From Miltoncostaeales bacterium (GTDB lineage Bacteria; Actinomycetota; Thermoleophilia; Miltoncostaeales; Miltoncostaeaceae): a stretch of 5,323 bases of DNA. The position numbers were made by a program, and so were the translations under genes. Below are positions 1 to 5,323 of this stretch, piece by piece; position 1 is the first letter of the stretch, and the number at the start of each line of letters is the position of its first letter. The notes under the pieces are model-generated. The model was not told where the DNA came from. It saw only the letters and a list, made by a program, of their open reading frames with translations, and ran no database searches. The DNA is taken from contig JAUROO010000067.1 of assembly GCA_030829765.1 (NCBI GenBank), forward strand, positions 1-5,323. Direction: 5' to 3'.

Positions 1-338
1 ACCGAGACGTTCATGCCGATGAAGCCGGCCGCGGCAGACGCCACGGCACCGATGAGGAACCCGATCGCGGCCTTCCAGCCGAGCAGCGCCGAATCGACGG
101 CGCTGCCGAGGAAGCCGATCACGAGGAACAGGACCACGGCGACGACGCCGATGATCGCGTACTGACGGTTGAGGTACGCCTTGGCGCCCTCCTGGATCGC
201 CTCTGCGATCTCGCGCATCTTCTCGTTGCCCGCAGGCTGCTTGAGGATGTATGCGGCGAGACCCAGGCCGTATGCGATGGCGATGAGCCCGCATACGAGC
301 GCAATCCATGAACTGTTGTCCGACAGGAAGTCGGCCAA
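1..338 (-). CDS. hppA: Membrane-bound proton-translocating pyrophosphatase, N-terminal part (runs off the left edge)
   Basis: This is the first 112 codons of a membrane pyrophosphatase, an integral membrane enzyme that couples hydrolysis of pyrophosphate to pumping of H+ (Na+ in some relatives) across the cytoplasmic membrane. Seen: hydrophobic segments at about residues 11-31, 61-80 and 90-112. Between the first two lies a charged loop with the family signature EGAKAYLNRQY (50-60), and the fragment ends in GFIGMNVSV, matching the conserved end of an early helix in this family. The catalytic PPi-binding loops and the residue that separates K+-dependent from K+-independent forms lie outside the window. 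Start choice: TTG at 338-336 is preceded by GGAGG (345-349 on the opposite strand) with a 6-base spacer, and an in-frame TAG sits just upstream at 354-356. It is divergent from the SRPBCC-like gene. Family assignment is confident; ion specificity is unknown. Confidence 0.9.
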   Translation of the reverse strand, partial: MADFLSDNSSWIALVCGLIAIAYGLGLAAYILKQPAGNEKMREIAEAIQEGAKAYLNRQYAIIGVVAVVLFLVIGFLGSAVDSALLGWKAAIGFLIGAVASAAAGFIGMNVS

Positions 339-344
339 GGACTG

Positions 345-349
345 CCTCC
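345..349 (-). promoter_or_regulatory. Ribosome binding site deciding the TTG start of hppA
   Basis: GGAGG on the minus strand lies 6 bases ahead of the TTG at 338. It is the strongest Shine-Dalgarno match near this gene and fixes the non-ATG start, because no in-frame ATG occurs until codon 41. Confidence 0.75.
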
Positions 350-365
350 AGGTCTAGGGATACGG

Positions 366-386
366 GCCCGGCAGCAGTCGCCGGGC
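366..386. repeat. Perfect 7-bp inverted repeat upstream of hppA
   Basis: GCCCGGC (366-372) and GCCGGGC (380-386) flank a 7-base loop. The repeat lies 28 bases upstream of the hppA start in the gap shared with the divergent SRPBCC-like gene. It could be a hairpin in the hppA leader or a dimeric operator. No recognisable -35/-10 pair helps to choose, and GC-rich DNA yields such repeats by chance. Confidence 0.4.
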
Positions 387-457
387 ATGCGCGCGCACAG
401 GGACGGGGCCCCCGCGTGCGACGGGGCTTTGTACCAGACGCCACGGCGCGAATGCCT

Positions 458-467
458 CCTTCGAAGG
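458..467. repeat. 10-bp perfect palindrome containing the SRPBCC-like gene's RBS
   Basis: CCTTCGAAGG reads the same on both strands, and its right half supplies the GAAGG taken as the ribosome binding site for the start at 473. It could be a short hairpin or operator that masks the site. A 10-bp palindrome is also compatible with chance. Confidence 0.3.
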
Positions 468-472
468 CCATA

Positions 473-1063
473 ATGCGCCCCGTGAAGAGAACCGTCGCCA
501 CCGCGGCCGCCGCCGCGCTGACCGGTGCGCTGGCCGCGCTGGCACGGGGCGTGCGCCAGCCGGGGCCGCTCCTTCCCGGCGACCGACTGGTGCGTGCGCC
601 CGTTGCCACGCGCACCCTCTCGGCATGGTTCCCCACCGGGCCCGATTCCGTGTGGCCATGGCTGGCGCAGATGGGCGCCGGTCGCGCCGGCTGGTACGGG
701 GTGGACCTGATCGACAACGGCGGCAAGGGCTCTGCCGACCGCATCGTCCCGGACCTGCAGCGAATCGTCCCCGGTGATGAGCTCGCGGCCTCCACGTTCG
801 GCGGACCGCCGTTCGTGGTGGCGCAGGCCGTGGAGAACCGCGCCCTGGTGATGGTGCTGCGGTCCGGTCGCGGTCGGCTGCGCACCTCGTATGCGTACGT
901 GCTGGAGCCACAGGCGGGCGGAACCCGCCTGATGGCCCGCCTGCGCATGGGTGGCCGCCCCGCGCTCGGGGCGATGCTGGCTGCCCCGCTCGTGCTGGCG
1001 GGGCACGAGGCGGGGCAGCGCATCCAGTTCCTGCGGCTACGCCGCAGGATCACTGCCCGCTGA
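473..1063 (+). CDS. SRPBCC-like small protein with hydrophobic N-terminus
   Basis: This 196-residue protein is of unknown function. Residues 58-104 resemble a polyketide-cyclase/SRPBCC-like family common in actinobacteria. The recognisable run is VWPWLAQMGAGRAGWYGVD (60-78), then LIDN, SADRIVPD and PGDEL. SRPBCC folds form a hydrophobic ligand pocket, but no ligand or reaction can be assigned. The N-terminus is basic (MRPVKR) followed by an alanine-rich hydrophobic stretch (about 7-24), which suggests a signal or a membrane anchor; no lipobox cysteine is seen. The C-terminus is rich in arginine (LRLRRRITAR). Start choice: ATG at 473 has GAAGG (463-467) 5 bases upstream. The in-frame ATG at 452 has no such site, and GTG at 482 is a fallback. 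It is divergent from hppA, and its last 14 bases overlap the convergent mtnP. Confidence 0.72.
   Translation: MRPVKRTVATAAAAALTGALAALARGVRQPGPLLPGDRLVRAPVATRTLSAWFPTGPDSVWPWLAQMGAGRAGWYGVDLIDNGGKGSADRIVPDLQRIVPGDELAASTFGGPPFVVAQAVENRALVMVLRSGRGRLRTSYAYVLEPQAGGTRLMARLRMGGRPALGAMLAAPLVLAGHEAGQRIQFLRLRRRITAR
1029..1049. terminator. Hairpin at the convergent junction, immediately after the mtnP stop
   Basis: TCCTGCGGC (1029-1037) and GCCGCAGGA (1041-1049) form a perfect 9-bp stem with a 3-base loop. Its edge abuts the mtnP stop codon (1052-1050), and it lies inside the last codons of the SRPBCC-like gene. Position and strength suit termination of the minus-strand operon. No T-run follows, as is common for hairpin terminators in high-GC actinobacteria, so the role is inferred. 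Confidence 0.45.
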
Positions 1064-1859
1064 TCACCGCTCCATCGAGAGCGCTGCCGCAGGAGTCCTG
1101 CGTTGACGGAATACGCGGGATGACCGCGAACAGCAGGTCGCGCAGGCGGTCGTTGTTCTGGGCGAAGACCTCGAACACCTCGGCCAGCGACACCGGGGTG
1201 ACCCCCGGCATGCCCTCCAGCCCCACGTCGTAGTCGGTGATGAGGGAGATGTTGGCGTAACAGATCTCCATCTCCCGGGCCAGGTGGCACTCGGGGTAGG
1301 CGGTCATGTTGATGGCGTGCCAGCCCATCTGGTTGAACCACCGGCTCTCGGCACGCGTGGAGAACCGCGGGCCCTGCACCACCACGACCGTGCCACCGTC
1401 GTGCACCGGGATCCCCAACTCCTCGCAACCCTCCACAAGCAGGCGGCCGATGGACGGGCAGTACGGGTCAGCCGCGCTGACGTGGGTGGCCTGCGGGCCG
1501 TCGTAGAAGGTGTCGCGCCGCCCGCTGGTGCGGTCCACGTACTGGTCGCACACCACGAACTCCCCCAGGCCGATATCGGCCTGCAGGCTGCCGGACGCAC
1601 ATGGCCCGATGATGTGCGAGACGCCCAGCTCCTTCATGGCCCAGACGTTGGCCCGGTAGTTGATGGCATGCGGCGGGTACTGGTGGTCGTGCCCGTGCCG
1701 CGGAAGGAACGCCACGCTGCGGCCCCCGACGTCGCCCAGCACCACGGGACCGCTGGGGTCGCCGTAGGGGGTGGGCACCTCCACCTGCTCGGTGTGCTGC
1801 AGGAACGAGTAGAAGCCCGACCCCCCGAACACCCCGATCTCGGCCTGGCGGTCCGCCAC
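1050..1859 (-). CDS. mtnP: S-methyl-5'-thioadenosine phosphorylase
   Basis: Cytosolic enzyme that splits 5'-methylthioadenosine with phosphate into adenine and 5-methylthioribose-1-phosphate, in salvage of the by-product of polyamine and related synthesis. The 269 residues match the usual length. Seen: the phosphate-binding GGSGFYS (12-18), PRHGHDHQYPPH then NYRANVWAMKELG (53-79), CASGSL (87-92), DQYVDRTSGRRDTFYDG (105-121), GPRFSTRAES (163-172), NMTAYPE (184-190) and TDYD (208-211). The two aspartates of TDYD are the residues known in human MTAP to favour 6-aminopurines, where purine nucleoside phosphorylases carry Asn. This supports methylthioadenosine over inosine. Start choice: GTG at 1859, 5 bases after the DUF1844 stop, puts the N-terminus a few residues before the core. 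An in-frame ATG at 1925 would overlap the upstream gene by 61 bases and add a non-homologous arginine-rich leader. It is the last gene of a likely three-gene operon. Methylthioinosine activity is not excluded. Confidence 0.92.
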   Translation of the reverse strand: MADRQAEIGVFGGSGFYSFLQHTEQVEVPTPYGDPSGPVVLGDVGGRSVAFLPRHGHDHQYPPHAINYRANVWAMKELGVSHIIGPCASGSLQADIGLGEFVVCDQYVDRTSGRRDTFYDGPQATHVSAADPYCPSIGRLLVEGCEELGIPVHDGGTVVVVQGPRFSTRAESRWFNQMGWHAINMTAYPECHLAREMEICYANISLITDYDVGLEGMPGVTPVSLAEVFEVFAQNNDRLRDLLFAVIPRIPSTQDSCGSALDGAVISGQ

Positions 1860-1864
1860 GCGGG

Positions 1865-2365
1865 TCAGACCTTGTCCCCGGGCTTCCAGAGCTTGCCGCC
1901 CTGCCCCTGGCCGCCGGGCGTCCACAGGTCCCCGCCCTCGGCGCCAGGCGGGGGCGGAGCGGCAGCGCCGCCGCCAGCCGGCCCGTCGGCCGCGTCACCA
2001 CCTGCCTCCTTCGCATTCTTCGCCTGCTCCACGAGTTCGGCAAAGGCCATCTGCAGTTGCGCCATCGGCTCTGCGAAGGGCTTGGCGGCCTCTTCACCCA
2101 TGATCGCATTGCTCACTGCAAGCAGCGCGCGCAGCGACTCGATGGCCAACCCCGCCTGCGGCAGATCGAAGTCCTCCTCGCCGCGCGGGCCCAGGCCCAT
2201 GCGGATGGCCGCCATGTCGGTGAACGTGGCCATGGTCTGGAACACCACGTCCTGCACCGGCGTGGTCATCAGGCGCCGCAGCATCTCTGCGGCGACCATC
2301 TCCTCCTGCGTGGGCTCTCGCCCGTCATCCCCGCCTTCCGGCGGTGTCGGCTGCTCGGTGCTCAT
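1865..2365 (-). CDS. DUF1844-like small acidic protein with repeated C-terminal LWxPG tail
   Basis: This 166-residue protein of unknown function has three regions. An acidic Pro/Gly-rich N-terminus covers 1-20. A predominantly helical core covers about 21-118 and resembles DUF1844: VVFQTMATFTDMAAIRMGLG (40-59), then a LAIESLRALLAVSNAIMG helix (73-90) and a last amphipathic helix to about 118. A low-complexity Ala/Gly/Pro linker (120-143) follows. The tail carries two copies of GG-x-LW-x-PG (144-151 and 156-163), 12 residues apart. No catalytic motif, signal peptide or membrane span is evident. Start choice: ATG at 2365 has GGTGAG 6 bases upstream, which matches the 3' part of the anti-Shine-Dalgarno pairing region. 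The ATG overlaps the preceding ligase stop as ATGA, so translation is probably coupled, and mtnP begins 5 bases after its stop. Assignment to DUF1844 is from memory of the family's pattern and is moderately sure. Confidence 0.8.
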   Translation of the reverse strand: MSTEQPTPPEGGDDGREPTQEEMVAAEMLRRLMTTPVQDVVFQTMATFTDMAAIRMGLGPRGEEDFDLPQAGLAIESLRALLAVSNAIMGEEAAKPFAEPMAQLQMAFAELVEQAKNAKEAGGDAADGPAGGGAAAPPPPGAEGGDLWTPGGQGQGGKLWKPGDKV

Positions 2366-3552
2366 GTCGTGCTCACCATCCCTAGGTGTTCGAGTGCTTC
2401 CTCCGCCGAGCGACGCGTGCGCTCGGCGGCATGTGCGTGGATCGCGACCAGGTCCTGGCCGGAGGCAAGCGCCCGGGCCTGGCGCTGCGCGCCATTGCCC
2501 TCCTCCAGCATCACCGGGATCCTCTTGAGGAAGGGCCCGAGCCCCAGACGGTCGTGGACCGGGGCGGTGAATTCCACGAGGGCGCGCACCGCGTCAGCGG
2601 TGGTGCGCTCCTCGCCGCGCTCGAAGTCGATCATGCGGCCATCCAGCCCGTGGCGCTGCGCCCGCCACAGGTTCTCCTCGATCAGGCGGCCGGGATGGGC
2701 CGGCAGCGGCCGCCCGGCGTCGTAGTCATCGCAGAAGCGGGCCACCAGGGCCAGGGACAGCGCGAGGATCGCAAGCCCCTCCCCCATCTCGGTCTGCCCG
2801 TCGGCGATGCGCACCTCGATGGTGCCGAAGTCGTGGTGCGGCCGGATGCTCCACCAGATCTGGGTGCTCTCGACGATCGAGTGGGTGCGCTCCAGCAGTT
2901 GGACGAAAGCGGCGTACTCATCGAAGTCCCTGAGGGAGTCGGGGATCCCGCACCGCGGGAACGACCGCGTGAACAACGAGGTGCGCGTGGAGTGCAACCG
3001 GGTGAGACGGCCAAGGTAGATGGCGCTGTTGGCCGACAGCGCGAGGATCTCGGGCAGCGCGCTGCGCATGGCCGTGCAGACACGGATGGCGCGGTCAGCG
3101 TCCCGGACCCCCACGTGGAGGTGCTGCGACCAGGTGTTGTTGATCCAGGCGATGTACCCGAGCTCACCCTCCACGCGCTCATAGTGGGGGGTCTCGATGA
3201 TGTGCTGTTCCTGCCATGGGCTGAACGGGTGGCATCCGGTGATGGCCGTGGCCACCCCCTGCCGCTCGGCGTGGGCGATGACGGCCAGCCGCCCCTCGGC
3301 CAACTCGCGCGCCGCGCCGGCGAACGACACATGCGGTTGGGTCTTGAACTCGATCTCGCTGGAGATGAGCTCGCCGGCCAGCCGGGGGCGCAGGTCGTCG
3401 GGCGCCGTGGCCACGATGTCCTCGAAGCGCTGCACCAGGCCCATCGAGGACGGGTCCAGCAGCTGGTACTCCTCCTCCAGGCCCACGGTGAAGTCGGTGG
3501 ACGCGGCGAAGCGATCACGGACGCCATCGAGTATGGAGGGAGCCTCCGGCAC
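2362..3552 (-). CDS. Glutamate-cysteine ligase type 2 / YbdK-like carboxylate-amine ligase
   Basis: This 396-residue ATP-dependent carboxylate-amine ligase is of the GCS2 family. Relatives make gamma-glutamylcysteine or condense other carboxylate and amine pairs, and E. coli YbdK has only weak ligase activity, so the true substrate is open. Seen: TVGLEEEYQLLDP (22-34), the usual N-terminal strand with acidic residues; SSEIEFKTQPHVSF (64-77); TGCHPFSPW (105-113); HLHVGV (144-149), a family-defining metal/substrate segment; SANSAIYLGRLTRLHSTRTSLF (173-194, quoted in part); and RPHHDFGTIEVRIADGQT (237-254), the conserved active-site strand. Length is close to that of YbdK (about 370). Start choice: GTG at 3552, because no in-frame ATG precedes the conserved core. 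No good ribosome binding site precedes it, while a TAGCCT box ends 8 bases upstream, so a leaderless mRNA is possible. It is the first gene of the operon and overlaps the DUF1844-like gene by 4 bases. It is divergent from the helicase. Confidence 0.85.
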   Translation of the reverse strand: MPEAPSILDGVRDRFAASTDFTVGLEEEYQLLDPSSMGLVQRFEDIVATAPDDLRPRLAGELISSEIEFKTQPHVSFAGAARELAEGRLAVIAHAERQGVATAITGCHPFSPWQEQHIIETPHYERVEGELGYIAWINNTWSQHLHVGVRDADRAIRVCTAMRSALPEILALSANSAIYLGRLTRLHSTRTSLFTRSFPRCGIPDSLRDFDEYAAFVQLLERTHSIVESTQIWWSIRPHHDFGTIEVRIADGQTEMGEGLAILALSLALVARFCDDYDAGRPLPAHPGRLIEENLWRAQRHGLDGRMIDFERGEERTTADAVRALVEFTAPVHDRLGLGPFLKRIPVMLEEGNGAQRQARALASGQDLVAIHAHAAERTRRSAEEALEHLGMVSTT

Positions 3553-3560
3553 GGCGGCTG

Positions 3561-3566
3561 AGGCTA
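3561..3566 (-). promoter_or_regulatory. Candidate -10 box for a leaderless ligase operon
   Basis: TAGCCT on the minus strand fits the actinobacterial TANNNT pattern and ends 8 bases before the GTG at 3552, so transcription could begin at or next to the start codon. No -35 resembling TTGACA is seen. The call rests on one hexamer and the lack of a ribosome binding site. Confidence 0.3.
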
Positions 3567-3608
3567 CCAGCGGGGACCTCCGTTCCCGGGCGCCGGCGGG
3601 GGTACTGC

Positions 3609-3614
3609 TACCGT
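3609..3614 (+). promoter_or_regulatory. Candidate -10 box for the DEAD-box helicase
   Basis: TACCGT fits TANNNT and would place a start near 3621, giving a leader of roughly 115 bases that contains both hairpins described for this gap. No clear -35 is visible. Its -35 zone would coincide with that of the divergent ligase promoter. Confidence 0.25.
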
Positions 3615-3623
3615 TTCGGCGTC

Positions 3624-3642
3624 GCGCGGCATGGGGCCGCGC
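3624..3642 (+). repeat. Leader hairpin 1 of the helicase gene
   Basis: GCGCGGC (3624-3630) and GCCGCGC (3636-3642) form a perfect 7-bp GC stem with a 5-base loop. It lies in the non-coding gap about 95 bases before the helicase start, just after the candidate transcription start. Confidence 0.45.
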
Positions 3643-3682
3643 ATCGCGAGGAAGCTCCCCGTCCGGCCACGGTCTCCCGTAT

Positions 3683-3708
3683 CGATGGTGGAAGGTTCCT
3701 CACCATCG
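3683..3708 (+). repeat. Leader hairpin 2 of the helicase gene
   Basis: CGATGGTG (3683-3690) and CACCATCG (3701-3708) form a perfect 8-bp stem of mixed composition with a 10-base loop. It ends 14 bases before the ribosome binding site of the helicase. Mixed composition makes it less likely to be a chance product of high G+C than the other repeats here. Confidence 0.5.
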
Positions 3709-3736
3709 CGGCGCCTGCCGCAGGGAGAACAACCGA

Positions 3737-4999
<1,263 letters not shown>

Positions 5000-5010
5000 T
5001 GCGCACCGCG

Positions 5011-5030
5011 CCACGCCGCGATGCGGCTGG
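5011..5030 (+). terminator. Weak hairpin between helicase and tRNA-Thr
   Basis: GCCGC (5015-5019) and GCGGC (5023-5027) pair around a 3-base loop. Three more pairs (CCA at 5011-5013 with TGG at 5028-5030) extend the stem past one bulged base. It lies 12 bases after the helicase stop and has no T-run. It may help to end the helicase transcript. It also covers the place where the tRNA -35 would lie. Confidence 0.3.
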
Positions 5031-5032
5031 TC

Positions 5033-5038
5033 TACACT
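5033..5038 (+). promoter_or_regulatory. Candidate -10 box of the tRNA-Thr gene
   Basis: TACACT fits TANNNT and ends 25 bases before the first base of the tRNA, a usual leader length. No -35 match is seen at 16-18 bases upstream. Confidence 0.4.
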
Positions 5039-5063
5039 TCCGGCCGCGCCACGGCGTCGACCC

Positions 5064-5323
<260 letters not shown>

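Noticed and set aside
308..472. N-terminal extension of the SRPBCC-like protein back to the ATG at 308
   Set aside because: It would overlap the start of hppA, lacks a ribosome site and encodes an arginine-rich stretch unlike the family. The ATG at 473 has a spaced GAAGG and begins a plausible signal-like segment.
119..1006. A 295-codon minus-strand frame spanning hppA and the SRPBCC-like gene
   Set aside because: It crosses two genes and their shared non-coding gap, and its composition (Arg, Gly, His) is that of a high-GC shadow frame.
1860..1925. Start of mtnP at the ATG at 1925
   Set aside because: It would add 22 residues with no family similarity and overlap the upstream gene by 61 bases. 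The GTG at 1859 sits 5 bases after the upstream stop.
1284..2528. A 414-codon open frame on the plus strand across mtnP and the DUF1844-like gene
   Set aside because: It is antisense to two clearly recognised genes, has no family motifs and a low-complexity composition. Long antisense frames are expected in high-GC DNA.
2386..3561. A 391-codon open frame on the plus strand opposite the GCS2 ligase
   Set aside because: It mirrors the whole ligase gene. The ligase strand carries all conserved motifs, and this frame has none.
3197..3736. A 180-residue N-terminal extension of the helicase
   Set aside because: The frame is open but lies antisense to the ligase and across non-coding sequence. The helicase Q-motif region begins right after the ATG at 3737, which has a good ribosome site.

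Overview
The window comes from a high-GC bacterium, most probably an actinobacterium. Coding G+C is high (41 of 60 bases at 4681-4740 by hand count), GTG and TTG starts are used, and the genes are packed tightly. I cannot fix a genus from sequence alone; a Thermoleophilia-like lineage is a guess from protein flavour. Most of the window is ordinary chromosomal housekeeping sequence. The right end is the edge of an integrated mobile element.

Layout, left to right. Positions 1-338 (minus) hold the N-terminal 112 codons of a membrane-bound proton-pumping pyrophosphatase (hppA). Divergent from it, 473-1063 (plus) encodes a small SRPBCC-like protein with a hydrophobic N-terminus. It converges on, and overlaps by 14 bases, a three-gene minus-strand unit. 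In transcription order that unit is a glutamate-cysteine ligase type 2 / YbdK-like carboxylate-amine ligase (3552-2362), a DUF1844-like small protein (2365-1865) and an S-methyl-5'-thioadenosine phosphorylase (1859-1050). The first two share an ATGA overlap and the second and third are 5 bases apart, so this is very likely one operon with a thiol / sulfur-nucleoside theme. A 184-base divergent intergenic region with two perfect hairpins in the helicase leader precedes a DEAD-box RNA helicase (3737-4999, plus).

After the helicase come a weak hairpin, a plausible -10 box and a complete tRNA-Thr(GGT) gene (5064-5136). From the right edge, a tyrosine recombinase reads leftward into this tRNA. Only its last 82 residues are visible, including the GHS box and the nucleophilic tyrosine, and its stop codon lies inside the D-stem of the tRNA. 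This arrangement (tRNA 3' end, adjacent convergent integrase, G+C falling to 33 of 60 at 5221-5280) marks the attL side of an integrative element whose body lies beyond the window.

No CRISPR array, insertion sequence or convincing undescribed multi-gene system is visible here. The best leads are the element boundary with its tRNA-encoded integrase tail, the structured helicase leader, and the repeated C-terminal motif of the DUF1844-like protein.
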